Positions 1 through 6,879 of a DNA stretch of 52,896 nucleotides are shown here, in pieces (position 1 is the stretch's first letter; each line of letters opens with the position of its first letter). A program made the position numbers and the translations under genes. The notes beneath the pieces were generated by a model. That model saw only the letters and a program-made list of their open reading frames with translations. It made no database searches and was not told where the DNA came from. The DNA is taken from assembly GCA_028280445.1 (NCBI GenBank), contig JANQLU010000101.1, forward strand, positions 1 to 52,896, in the 5' to 3' direction. The stretch is from Pirellulaceae bacterium (GTDB lineage: Bacteria > Planctomycetota > Planctomycetia > Pirellulales > Pirellulaceae).

Positions 1-19
1 GTGCATCGTCTTGTTATGC
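1..19 (-). other. partial attC-like recombination site (cut by window edge)
   Basis: Read on the minus strand, the first bases give a GCATAAC core followed by AAGACGATGCAC, the pattern of the left half (R'' and L'') of integron attC sites. It lies directly after the 3' end of the minus-strand gene at 25-534, where a cassette attC belongs. Only this half is in the window, so the fold and far core site cannot be checked. Confidence 0.45.
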
Positions 20-24
20 CACCA

Positions 25-534
25 TCAGTCATTTGTTATCCTATAGTCCATCCCAAGAGCGCGGAGCTGATCGGCGGCCATTTGTTGATGGTTGTCGGCG
101 TTGGACAGATCCATGGTAGCCGTTCCGCCGCCAAACAAGAAGGAACGGTTTTTCGGTTGGCACTTAGCCGTATCAAACCACGAGACGATCCACTTTTGGT
201 CGGTTCTGCATAGAACGCCAATCCGCTCGGAAAATATCCATCGAACATTCGAGCGGTGGCTGGTTTCACCATCGAGTACTGAACTGACAGAACATCTATC
301 GGGATGCATCGAGAATGGGAATACCTTAGCGAGAGACCATTCCATTGTCTGAGGGCCATCGTCAGTGTCAGCGACCAAGCAGACAAAATCTGTCTTCGGC
401 GGCATCCCTCGGATTTCCGCGGTTACTTCATCGTACGGGTTGAAGAGCCGATAGCCACCATAGGCAACGCCAAGAATGACCGCGATCAGCATCAACCCAA
501 CGATGCGCCATATTCGTTTCTTCCGAGTGGCCAT
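25..534 (-). CDS. small membrane-anchored hypothetical protein, cassette-like
   Basis: A 169-residue protein of unknown function. It starts with a basic stretch (residues 3-10) and one hydrophobic segment (about 11-32), so the rest probably lies outside the cytoplasm on an N-terminal anchor. The remainder is soluble and includes a Gly-rich patch (FLFGGGTATMDLS) near residue 133. I recognise no domain. The gene sits between two attC-like elements in the orientation expected of a gene cassette, and its start codon lies only about 15 bases from the upstream site. Short anchored proteins of unknown function are common in cassettes, but the family is unassigned. Confidence 0.6.
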   Translation of the reverse strand: MATRKKRIWRIVGLMLIAVILGVAYGGYRLFNPYDEVTAEIRGMPPKTDFVCLVADTDDGPQTMEWSLAKVFPFSMHPDRCSVSSVLDGETSHRSNVRWIFSERIGVLCRTDQKWIVSWFDTAKCQPKNRSFLFGGGTATMDLSNADNHQQMAADQLRALGMDYRITND

Positions 535-548
535 GAAGCGTCACTTGT

Positions 549-612
549 CATAACGTCTACGATCACCGAGCGGCGCAGCAATCGTTGGGCACAGTGGGAT
601 TATCGTGGACCT
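549..612 (-). other. attC-like hairpin upstream of the 25-534 gene
   Basis: Imperfect inverted repeat: GTCTACGATCACC at 555-567 pairs with GGATTATCGTGGAC near 597-610, and a CATAAC core lies at 549-554. The element shares two blocks with the site at 3442-3535: ATTATCGTGGACC, and the central GCGCAGCAATCGTTGG, which is inverted relative to it. It abuts the start of the minus-strand gene at 25-534, as the right half of an upstream attC would. Core-site matches are imperfect and no integrase gene is in the window. Confidence 0.45.
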
Positions 613-662
613 GAGAATTTTTCGTACAGAGGCACTGGGTAATTGAATGCTCTGCTGAAAAA

Positions 663-688
663 ATTCCCCGCCACTAGCCAGGCGACGG
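663..688 (-). terminator. rho-independent terminator of the 27-aa peptide gene
   Basis: On the minus strand CCCCGTCGCC and GGCGGGG form a GC-rich stem around a loop with TGGCTAGT, followed by AATTTTTTC. It lies about 9 bases past the stop codon of the short gene at 697-780 and so supports that gene as a real transcription unit. Confidence 0.7.
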
Positions 689-696
689 GGGTAGGG

Positions 697-780
697 TTAC
701 GCGGTATCCTCAGCCAAAACAACTGTGGCGAATAATTGCGCTAGCATGATGGCGAGGGTACAAAATTCAAAACCAGTCAT
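697..780 (-). CDS. 27-residue hydrophobic peptide
   Basis: Short frame MTGFEFCTLAIMLAQLFATV... ending LAEDTA, 27 residues and almost wholly a single membrane-spanning helix with an acidic tail. An AAAAAGGA ribosome-binding site lies about 8 bases before the ATG, and a strong intrinsic terminator follows at once, so it has all the signals of an independent gene. The size and character match small membrane peptides such as type I toxins or holin-like peptides, but there is no sequence evidence for either role. It shares the minus orientation of most of the presumed cassette array. The coding call rests on the signals, not on homology. Confidence 0.5.
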   Translation of the reverse strand: MTGFEFCTLAIMLAQLFATVVLAEDTA

Positions 781-874
781 CTTTCGAATCCTTTTTCTGA
801 ATCCCCAAGCAATCAACCCTCGACTGACTTGGGGCGATTGGTAAATCGCACCCCGCGATAGGCTGACTATACGG

Positions 875-1138
875 TTACTTCAGGAGTTCAACAATATTCA
901 TTTTTTGCGTTGCCAAACCTGCTGCCATCGCCGGAGTCTGTTTGCCCAAAGACGAATGCACCCGGCAAAAATTGTAATGAGCGATATAGATCGCCTGCAT
1001 CGCAACATGATGCTTTAAACTCTTGCTGTGGGCTGCTGTCAACCGTGCGAATCGCTTACCACTTGACAGGCACTTGAATCTTTGTGTGCCTGCTGCTGTC
1101 TTGCCTGAATTTGGATGGCTGCAAACTGGAGCGATCAT
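875..1138 (-). pseudogene. IS1-type transposase remnant with internal deletion
   Basis: The 87-residue frame joins two ends of a transposase. Residues about 5-33 resemble the N-terminal zinc-finger region of IS1-like transposases (CSHPNSG..., then TQRFKC...GKRF, with several finger cysteines lost). Residues about 36-87 match the C-terminal end (HYNFCRVHSSL, then TPAMAAG). The catalytic middle, normally over 100 residues, is missing, and the junction is in frame. It cannot be active. No flanking inverted repeats were identified. It marks the area as one where mobile elements have landed and decayed. Confidence 0.7.
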
Positions 1139-1168
1139 TTTCTAGCTTCCCTCTGAGAGGGCTTCCGC

Positions 1169-1244
1169 TAGAATAGAGTTCCTAGGCTGTAATCTGCGAA
1201 AGCCGGTTATCGTTGCCCGGATGCCAAAACATCCGGGTTTTTTT
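1169..1244 (+). ncRNA. candidate short RNA with promoter -10 and terminator
   Basis: A good -10 box (TAGAAT, 1169-1174) lies about 42 bases before a strong intrinsic terminator (stem CCCGGATG 1216-1223 with CATCCGGG 1230-1237, then seven T). Together they would make a transcript of about 64 nt with no reading frame. The -35 region is poor (CTTCCC at 1146-1151). The terminator is firm. The RNA itself is only a suggestion, and the hairpin may simply insulate the gene at 1355. Confidence 0.3.
1216..1244 (+). terminator. intrinsic terminator upstream of the ribbon-helix-helix gene
   Basis: Perfect 8-bp stem CCCGGATG/CATCCGGG, a six-base loop CCAAAA, and a run of seven T. It ends any plus-strand transcript before the promoter at 1320. 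Confidence 0.8.
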
Positions 1245-1300
1245 GGCGATACTTAACGTCACAACCTCTCCATGTATTTTATCGTTTGCCGTATTAATGT

Positions 1301-1351
1301 CCACCCATAAAACATTGGATTGACAGATTTTATGGGTGCCCATAAAATGGG
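1301..1351 (+). promoter_or_regulatory. sigma-70 promoter embedded in CCCATAAAA operator repeats
   Basis: TTGACA at 1320-1325 and TAAAAT at 1343-1348 are separated by exactly 17 bases, close to a consensus sigma-70 promoter. Three copies of a 9-base word cover it: CCCATAAAA at 1304-1312, its complement TTTTATGGG at 1328-1336, and CCCATAAAA at 1339-1347. The last two form an inverted pair lying in the spacer and over the -10 box. A repressor bound there would block polymerase. The obvious candidate is the ribbon-helix-helix-like protein encoded immediately downstream. Confidence 0.7.
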
Positions 1352-1354
1352 TGT

Positions 1355-1558
1355 ATGATTAACCCAAAAAGTAAAGAGCCGCGACGAGGCAGGCCACCGA
1401 CTGGCGTGACCAAAAAACGCTACTTCCGAATGGACGATGATTCATATGCTATTGTTGTAAAGGCTTCCGAAATCAAAGGTGAAACAATTTCTGAGTTCAT
1501 ACGGCGCGTGGTTCTAGCTAGTGCAAACCGAACGGTCTCAGCGAACAAGAAACAATAA
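1355..1558 (+). CDS. ribbon-helix-helix-like DNA-binding protein, probably leaderless
   Basis: A 67-residue basic protein. The N-terminal tail is rich in Lys, Arg and Pro (GRPPTG). It is followed by a short beta segment (KKRYFRMDDDSY) and two helices (AIVVKASEIKG, then TISEFIRRVVLASA), the layout of MetJ/Arc-type or DUF1778-like proteins of plasmids and antitoxins. The ATG lies 6 bases after the -10 box, so transcription should start at or within a base of the start codon and the mRNA would have no leader. Autoregulation through the overlapping operator repeats is likely. No toxin partner follows, since the next feature is a tRNA on the other strand. Confidence 0.65.
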   Translation: MINPKSKEPRRGRPPTGVTKKRYFRMDDDSYAIVVKASEIKGETISEFIRRVVLASANRTVSANKKQ

Positions 1559-1559
1559 A

Positions 1560-1652
1560 CGGAAGGCGTGGGAATCGAACCCCACGGGCGGCAGCCCGGC
1601 CCTCAGGTGGTTTATAAGACCACTGCACCGACCAAGATGCGGGACGCCTTCC
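1560..1652 (-). tRNA. class II tRNA, anticodon UAU, 9/3 acceptor/T-stem (allo-tRNA-like)
   Basis: The 93-nt RNA includes discriminator G73 (base 1560). The acceptor ends GGAAGGCGT and ACGCCTTCC pair over 9 bp. The T-arm is GGG-TTCGATT-CCC, only 3 bp with a normal 7-base loop, giving a 9+3 branch instead of 7+5. The anticodon stem GTGGT/ACCAC encloses CTTATAA, so the anticodon is UAU (codon AUA). The variable region is long (about 24 nt) with a GGGC/GCCC stem, as in Ser and Leu tRNAs. The D-loop holds the GG pair, and CCA is not encoded. Positions 8 and 14 lack the usual U and A. G73, the long variable arm and the 9/3 fold match published serine allo-tRNAs. An alternative fold is a 7/5 branch with an 8-base T-loop. 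Bacteria usually read AUA with a lysidine-modified CAU tRNA, so a UAU anticodon is itself unusual. Amino-acid identity is inferred. Confidence 0.75.
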
Positions 1653-1694
1653 CGTTTTTTTAATCAGCAAAAGCTCGGTGTTTTTCGTAAAAAA

Positions 1695-1729
1695 CGACAA
1701 AAGCCGATGAATCGCGGAGATTCATCGGC
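1695..1729 (-). terminator. intrinsic terminator (minus strand)
   Basis: Perfect stem GCCGATGAATC (1703-1713) with GATTCATCGGC (1719-1729), loop GCGGA, followed on the minus strand by TTTTGTCGTTTTTT. It separates the tRNA from the minus-strand gene at 1863-2447, so the tRNA needs its own promoter in the 40 bases upstream or some readthrough. Confidence 0.65.
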
Positions 1730-1828
1730 CTTGGTTCTTGATTCACCAACCATGGTGCTTATACTTATTCACGTACCCTACCTTACCTTTCTGGTGCTTG
1801 CTGTGTCCGGAAACAAAAATGGTACACC

Positions 1829-1867
1829 GGCAGGGACGACTGCAACTCGTCCCTGCCAATTTTTATT
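1829..1867 (+). terminator. strong hairpin after the 1863-2447 gene
   Basis: Eleven-bp perfect stem GGCAGGGACGA/TCGTCCCTGCC with loop CTGCAAC and AATTTTTATT after it on the plus strand. It overlaps the stop end of the minus-strand gene, and on that strand the following bases are poorer in T. Direction of use is uncertain. Confidence 0.6.
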
Positions 1868-2447
1868 CTACGATCTGCTCTAACTTCTCTTGAGCAAACT
1901 GTATCCCGCGATTGTTAAGCGAGTAGCGTGACCCTTTTCCACTTCCACCTTTGATGATGTAAATGTTGTGGGATGCGGGGATATTTCTATCGATCCTGTC
2001 GATTCTCAACCCCGATTGCTTTGCAGCTTCCATGATAGTCGTCGATTTCACGGCATCTTGCTTTAGCAGCTTCAGGTATCCATAGAGAATCAGGATAATT
2101 GATTCCGCATTCCGTGTTTTCACATTTGATGGCAAAACAAGAAGGGAAAGACCATTCTTGTCCTTGGAGTAGACGCGAGTCCAAATGTGCTCCATGTCGT
2201 CAAAGCTCTCATCAGTCGGCAATTCGTTTTTTGGATTTGAATCCGACTGATTGTTGCTTGTTTGCAGCGTGACAACGCTATTGTTTTTGATTGCCTCCAG
2301 CCACATAGCGAAGTCTTCTCGCACGGTTACTTCGTCACCTTCTGCACTAAACCTCTCACCATTGACTGTGGTGTCAATCTTGTATTGCCTGGGTGAAACG
2401 AGCGGAGGCTGCGGCTGTGTTTCTTGGGTGATAACATCATTGAACAT
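1863..2447 (-). CDS. hypothetical protein with probable C-terminal winged helix
   Basis: A 194-residue soluble protein I cannot assign to a named family. The start at 2447 (MFNDVITQ) is chosen because GAAAGGA lies 8 bases upstream; an upstream in-frame start would add 17 residues without such a site. The N-terminal third is polar and Pro/Gln-rich. The C-terminal half runs from about residue 95 (WTRVYSKDKNGLSLLVLP) through helices to a closing YIIKGGSGKGSRYSLNNRG, an alternation typical of winged-helix DNA-binding domains with a basic wing. It shares the minus orientation of the presumed cassette array. A regulatory role is inference. Confidence 0.6.
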   Translation of the reverse strand: MFNDVITQETQPQPPLVSPRQYKIDTTVNGERFSAEGDEVTVREDFAMWLEAIKNNSVVTLQTSNNQSDSNPKNELPTDESFDDMEHIWTRVYSKDKNGLSLLVLPSNVKTRNAESIILILYGYLKLLKQDAVKSTTIMEAAKQSGLRIDRIDRNIPASHNIYIIKGGSGKGSRYSLNNRGIQFAQEKLEQIVE

Positions 2448-2605
2448 TTGCTGTGTCCTTTCAAAAAGAGACTTTGCCCGGCTGGACTGCAACGCCAACC
2501 TATTGAGGCTAGAACAGTATCTCAGGCCAGCCAGCGCCGCAAAAGCCCCCTAATCCGCAAAACCTACAAAAAGCCAAAATTTTTACCCGTAATTTCAAGG
2601 CGGTG

Positions 2606-2828
2606 TTCATCCGTGTTCTTTTTTAATCCGCTGGAGATTATTTGGTCCGCAAGTCGTTGTTATCAATTGACTTATGGCGTTTTGTACATTTTTATAATTG
2701 GCTGCTGTACCGTTAGTGCCGCAAATGGCGGGCGTGCCGATGGTGGACACTGGTGGTTTTTTAAGGGTTGGTGTGTAACTTTGTTCAGGTGCTAGTTCGT
2801 CCGTGTTCGTTTTCAATCCACTGGAAAT
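2606..2828. repeat. pair of about 35-bp direct repeats, 190 bp apart
   Basis: TTCATCCGTGTTC...AATCCGCTGGAGATT near 2606-2640 is repeated as TTCGTCCGTGTTC...AATCCACTGGAAATT near 2795-2828, with a handful of substitutions. The DNA between them (about 155 bp) shows no convincing gene. The right copy ends just before the stop codon of the broken gene at 2836. The pair may be a diverged tandem duplication or ends of a decayed element. Confidence 0.5.
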
Positions 2829-2835
2829 TTCTCCG

Positions 2836-3399
2836 CTATTTGCGCAAATTTTTATTCAACTCATGCACCAAACTTCGTACTGCGTCTTGAGGAGGCACTT
2901 CCATTTCATAGCCAATTTCGGTCATTTTAACCATCAATTCTACCGGCTCCATATCCTGATACCCGTCGATTTCCTTGGCCCATTCCAGCATGGTCTTGGC
3001 CTCATTAAACGACACGTCCGGTAGGGCAAAGATGGCCGCGCGCTTGTGGCCCGCGTGGCTTATTCTCTTGATGGCCCCAGCCTTGAGAAACCTGTTAAGG
3101 TTTGTGTAGATCGTCTGGCGTGACCATTTCCGGTCTGGCTCTGCTGATTCCAGGAATCCGCAAACGTCCGTCAGTGTGAAGGGCTTGTCCTCTGGCAGGA
3201 CAGAGTAGATAAGGTCGGTCAGCTTGTCTTTTCCGTTTCTGGATCCTGGTCGAGGTGGCTTGCGTGGTCGTCCGTTGAGTGTGGTTTGAAGCTCGGCAAT
3301 CTTCTGGATCGTCTGGCCAAATTCGGCCTTGGCTGCCTTGATGGTTTCGTCTCATTTCTTCGCTGCCATCTCGCGAAGTTGTTGGAATGCATCGTTCAT
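2836..3399 (-). pseudogene. HTH-like protein gene interrupted by an in-frame UGA
   Basis: Reading the minus strand from ATG at 3399 gives MNDAFQQLREMAAKK, a UGA at 3352-3354, and then an uninterrupted frame of 171 codons to TAG at 2836. The frame after the stop is coherent. It runs through a helical lead (KAAKAEFGQTIQKIAEL), a basic linker, a domain resembling a winged helix (KLTDLIYSVL, then WSRQTIYTNLNRFLKAG, then IKRISHAG) and a helical tail ending HELNKNLRK. No alternative start lies near the break, so the second part would not be made without readthrough. The simplest view is a recent nonsense mutation in a DNA-binding protein gene. Selenocysteine use is not supported, as no SECIS-like hairpin was seen. 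Confidence 0.6.
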
Positions 3400-3441
3400 G
3401 CCGTACAATGAAACGGCAATTTAAGAAAGGTTCAACCGTGG

Positions 3442-3535
3442 GTTAGCCGGGTCCACGATAATCCCACGGCGCAGCAATCGTTGGCTTCAATTTCACACAA
3501 ACACCACGCCGCCTCGGTGCATCGCTTTGTTATCT
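3442..3535 (-). other. attC-like recombination site
   Basis: On the minus strand the element opens GATAACAAAGCGATGCACCG, contains an imperfectly palindromic middle of about 50 bases, and closes ATTATCGTGGACCCGGCTAAC. The outer cores (GTTATC at 3529-3534 and GTTAGCC at 3442-3448 on the plus strand) are mutually inverted, as in integron attC sites. TAACAAAGCGATGCACC is a typical attC left half. It shares sequence blocks with 549-612. The 2.8 kb between these two sites is mainly minus-strand genes, consistent with one or more large cassettes or a decayed array. Confidence 0.55.
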
Positions 3536-3873
3536 TGCCATTGGCGACTAGTTACGCAGCCATGCACGCAACAGAGGCCGCCATGTGCAAATAGTATCCG
3601 CCTGTCGTGACGAAAGTCAAACCCGCAACCCACCAATGCCAGTTTGGTAGTTTTCGAATATGTGTTTCTAACATGCATGCAACGGAACATATTGCCATGA
3701 GTGAAATTGAAACAAATCGATTTTAGACACTAATCAGAGGGACTTGTGCGCGCCCTCGATCATCTCAAAAACAAAATTTAGTAAAAGATTTTGTCGCTTT
3801 GAGAAACTACTGTATTGGTGCTTCGCAATCCAACTACCGCAGAAACAAACTCCAAAAATCAGGGTGGAACGAA
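3536..3873. other. spacer with no convincing gene
   Basis: Between the attC-like site and the metalloprotease gene. A minus-strand frame from about 3690 runs through the attC site, as cassette-encoded peptides sometimes do, but its composition (scattered Cys, His and Arg) and lack of a ribosome-binding site do not support it. The promoter of the downstream gene should lie in its right half. Confidence 0.4.
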
Positions 3874-5715
3874 ATGGTCAAAATCAAGCCAATTATTCGC
3901 TGTGCAGAACATGAGTTCGTCAAAACGCATCTTGGTGTAATCAAACGGATGCTCATCATGACATGGATGTTTGCTTCTGTTTTTTCCTTTCCTGGAGCTG
4001 TCTTCAGCCAGACAACGGAAACCAAACCATCCATCAAAATCGACGTTCAACTGAATTCAGACCCGAAGGTAATGGCGTGGGAAGTGCATCTCAAAGCCAA
4101 AGATCTCAAGATTTCTGATGGCCATATCGAATTGCGTCTCCAAAACTGGGGCACTTGGGATCGCGCTGATTCATTGTTTTTGAGAAATTTGTCTTGCAAC
4201 CTGAAATTCAAAAAAGTTGACAACAAAATGACGAGGCTCCGAGTCGAGACTCCCGCCGATTGGAACGGAAGCCTCGAGGTTAAGTACCAGATATTGATGG
4301 TGGACCGATATTCGCAAGCACGCAAACATTTTGGCCTGATGCCTTGGTATGACCGCCATTATGGGCGCGGCTTTACTTCAAATACATTGATGGAGATATT
4401 TCACAAAGAAAAACCCATCAACGCGAATCGAGAGATCCAATTTCGAGCGGCTGACGATACAACGATCGTCAGTGGTTGGGGAAAGCGCTCACGGGGTACG
4501 CATGTCATTCGACGAAATCAACCTATCGACAATACGCTGATCGCTTTCGGTACTCCCACCGATGTTGCGGAACAAGACACGAAGGGTTCCAAGATAGAAA
4601 TCGTGCAGTTTGGCAAAGGTGACAAGATTGCCGGTAAGCTTTTACCAAAAGTCGCCGATCTCGTCGCGGCTTATTCGCGCACTTCAGGTCTTCAGCTGAA
4701 GCAACCTGTTAAGATCTATTTGACGGATACCTGGGGCGGCGGTGTCAACGTTGACGGTGCTATGGAAGTTGGATATGACCCAGGCAAAGGATTGGTGCCC
4801 CGAATGTTGATGACGGTGGCGCATGAACTTTATCACGAATGGCTCGGCAGTGGTTTCGTGCCAGTCTATCATGCGGAATCTGTTTGGTTTAAAGAGGGAT
4901 TTACAGACTATCTCGCGCTTTGGCACCTCGCGCATGTTGGCCATATCAGTCACCAACAGTTCTTGGATCGGCTGATTGAATTGAATCGAGCAGTTCAAGC
5001 GAACACTGCTCTCGGCAAAATCTCATTTGGAGATCCGAAAGTTCGATGGCGAGACGGTGACGGCCCGAACGAGATGATGGCATACCAGGGCGCCGCACTA
5101 TTGGCTTTCTTTACTGACGTCGAGTTGCGAAAACAGGGTAAGCCAGGAGTTGTTAAAATGATATCGGATTTCCACAAGCTGAATCGATCTGTCAGCAACT
5201 CGGACATCAAGAACTGGTATTACAAAAATGGGCTAAAAGACTTCCACAAGACCTGGATCGAAAAACCAAACTTTCAGAAGCTGTTGCCTGCACTGGTTTC
5301 CATAGGTTGCAAGGAAACCCGACAACCCGCTTCAGTGCCCTACGCTGGTATGCAAAACGATAACGCTGGTCTGTTTGGGAAAATTGTAGCAGTCGACCCG
5401 AAAGGAGCTGCTCAAAAAGCGGGAGTTCAAGTCGGTGACGAAATTTCGGGATTTTGGCCCTCGGTCGCAAGCAGGACCGACGTCAAGATCATCAAGGAAA
5501 AATCGCCCAAATACCCCTATGGTCTGACCAGTTTTGAGCCCAACAAGACCATTCACTTTAACGTCATCCGAGACGGCAAAGAAGTTCGGCTCAAAATTGA
5601 CCCCGTTCCCACAAAAGGCATTGCATATCGCAACAATATCGTCGTTGCGGACAACGACAAATTTGTTTCATTTATCAAGCGAAAGCAAACATCCGAGTCA
5701 AAAAAACAGCCTTGA
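3874..5715 (+). CDS. exported M61-like zinc metalloprotease with PDZ domain
   Basis: Predicted secreted or periplasmic zinc peptidase resembling the M61 (glycyl aminopeptidase) family. From the ATG at 3874 it has 613 residues. The hydrophobic signal segment (MLIMTWMFASVFSFPGAVFSQ) begins about residue 26, so an internal start near 3949 is also possible. The catalytic HELYH motif is at residues 317-321 and is followed by the downstream ligand block KEGFTDY. The region from about 490 (AGLFGKIVAV, then GAAQKAGVQVGDEI) is a PDZ domain, which in this family helps bind peptide ends. The N-terminal 200 residues are beta-rich, as in M61 proteins. It is convergent with the next gene, 13 bases away. 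The substrate is unknown. Confidence 0.85.
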   Translation: MVKIKPIIRCAEHEFVKTHLGVIKRMLIMTWMFASVFSFPGAVFSQTTETKPSIKIDVQLNSDPKVMAWEVHLKAKDLKISDGHIELRLQNWGTWDRADSLFLRNLSCNLKFKKVDNKMTRLRVETPADWNGSLEVKYQILMVDRYSQARKHFGLMPWYDRHYGRGFTSNTLMEIFHKEKPINANREIQFRAADDTTIVSGWGKRSRGTHVIRRNQPIDNTLIAFGTPTDVAEQDTKGSKIEIVQFGKGDKIAGKLLPKVADLVAAYSRTSGLQLKQPVKIYLTDTWGGGVNVDGAMEVGYDPGKGLVPRMLMTVAHELYHEWLGSGFVPVYHAESVWFKEGFTDYLALWHLAHVGHISHQQFLDRLIELNRAVQANTALGKISFGDPKVRWRDGDGPNEMMAYQGAALLAFFTDVELRKQGKPGVVKMISDFHKLNRSVSNSDIKNWYYKNGLKDFHKTWIEKPNFQKLLPALVSIGCKETRQPASVPYAGMQNDNAGLFGKIVAVDPKGAAQKAGVQVGDEISGFWPSVASRTDVKIIKEKSPKYPYGLTSFEPNKTIHFNVIRDGKEVRLKIDPVPTKGIAYRNNIVVADNDKFVSFIKRKQTSESKKQP

Positions 5716-5728
5716 AAATAAGGTCTGA

Positions 5729-6778
5729 TTACTTCTTGTTTTGTTGAAGCTCGATTTTGCCACGCAACTGCGCGATTTGCGATGACGTTACTTTTGCGCT
5801 GGCATGAGCTCGCTCAAGAAATTCTTTAGCCTTATTCAAATTTTTAAGTCGGTAATGAATCTGCGCAACGGCAAGACATGAGGCCTCGCTAAATACCTGA
5901 TTTCCGATTCGTGAGTAAGCGGCGACGCCCATTTTAAGCAAACTATCAGGCGCGCCACTTGAATCCGCAATTCGCCCGATCATGTTGTGCAAGACATCAT
6001 CGTCTGGTCCGCTGACGGCTGTTTTTGCGATGGACTCGGCAACTTGCGTGGCGGCATCCCAGCGTTTGCGATACAGCAGATTTCGAAATACCTCAAGCTT
6101 CGCCTCCAGGTCGATCCAATCTTGGCCAACGTATTCGTTTACAACTGCGTTGATTGGTTTATTTTTGCCATCACGGATTGCTCGATAGAGCTTTGCTTCC
6201 AATTTGATTCGTTTGCGAAATTGTTTATGGAAGGTGTCTCGGTCAAAGCGACCGTTCAGTATTTCCGAAAGGACTTTCTCGAGTTTTCCGTGCCTGACAT
6301 TGAGATTGCCAAACCATTCGACTTTACCTGTTGCGCCGACGATCACGGCACTTGGCATACGAGTTAGGCCGAATGCGTGAAAAAAGTCATCATGTGTGGA
6401 GCCGTCGGGATCAGTAGACACCGAGTAGGACATCCGGCTAATCCATTTTTGCCCGTTAGGGCTCTTGTGTTCGAGAAATTTCTTCAAGTGATCGATTGGC
6501 TCTCGGCTAACGGCGACAACGGTTACTTTTTCTGCATACTTTTCCTGAAGCGCACTCGTTCGATCGACGGCTTTCAGACACGGTTCACACCAGCTCGCCC
6601 AGAAGTCAAGAACATAAATCCTCCCAGGTTGGTATTTGGTAACTGCGTCGCCTTGAATCCAATGCTCAATGTCCAAGACGGGCGCGCGATCTTTCTGCTG
6701 GCCACTGATTTCCGAAAATTGGCCATGAGGTGCGATCAGGATAACCAGAGCAGCAAAAAAGCAAGACTTTCGATACAT
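5729..6778 (-). CDS. TlpA/ResA-like exported thioredoxin with helical repeat tail
   Basis: A 349-residue exported thiol-disulfide protein. A signal peptide (residues 1-26) precedes a thioredoxin fold whose redox motif is WCEPC (Cys64 and Cys67) within LDFWASWCEPC. The cis-proline region is RMPSAVIVGATG near 138. After about residue 180 come alpha-helical repeats of TPR character (FRNLLYRKRWDAATQVAESIAK, then YRLKNLNKAKEFLERA) that may hold a partner. Members of the TlpA family reduce or isomerise disulfides outside the cytoplasm, for example in cytochrome maturation. The target here is unknown. An S41 protease gene lies 101 bases upstream on the same strand, so the two may be co-transcribed. 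Confidence 0.85.
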   Translation of the reverse strand: MYRKSCFFAALVILIAPHGQFSEISGQQKDRAPVLDIEHWIQGDAVTKYQPGRIYVLDFWASWCEPCLKAVDRTSALQEKYAEKVTVVAVSREPIDHLKKFLEHKSPNGQKWISRMSYSVSTDPDGSTHDDFFHAFGLTRMPSAVIVGATGKVEWFGNLNVRHGKLEKVLSEILNGRFDRDTFHKQFRKRIKLEAKLYRAIRDGKNKPINAVVNEYVGQDWIDLEAKLEVFRNLLYRKRWDAATQVAESIAKTAVSGPDDDVLHNMIGRIADSSGAPDSLLKMGVAAYSRIGNQVFSEASCLAVAQIHYRLKNLNKAKEFLERAHASAKVTSSQIAQLRGKIELQQNKK

Positions 6779-6879
6779 TGTTCTTTCTCCGTGGCTATGC
6801 TGCCAACTTCAGGATCTGTTCGTCGATTCGAAACTAAAAAAAAAGACCGTTCATTCAGTGTGCGGATGCAATCTGGAAG

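Noticed and set aside
1561..1652. tRNA as ordinary tRNA-Leu(UAA) or tRNA-Ser
   Set aside because: The 7-base loop between GTGGT and ACCAC gives UAU at positions 34-36, not UAA or a Ser anticodon, and the acceptor/T-arm pairing is not the standard one.
3352..3354. UGA as a selenocysteine codon
   Set aside because: No SECIS-like hairpin seen right after it and no redox motif around it; a nonsense mutation is simpler.
3493..3690. 65-codon minus-strand frame through the attC-like site
   Set aside because: Runs through the recombination site, lacks a ribosome-binding site and has non-protein-like composition.
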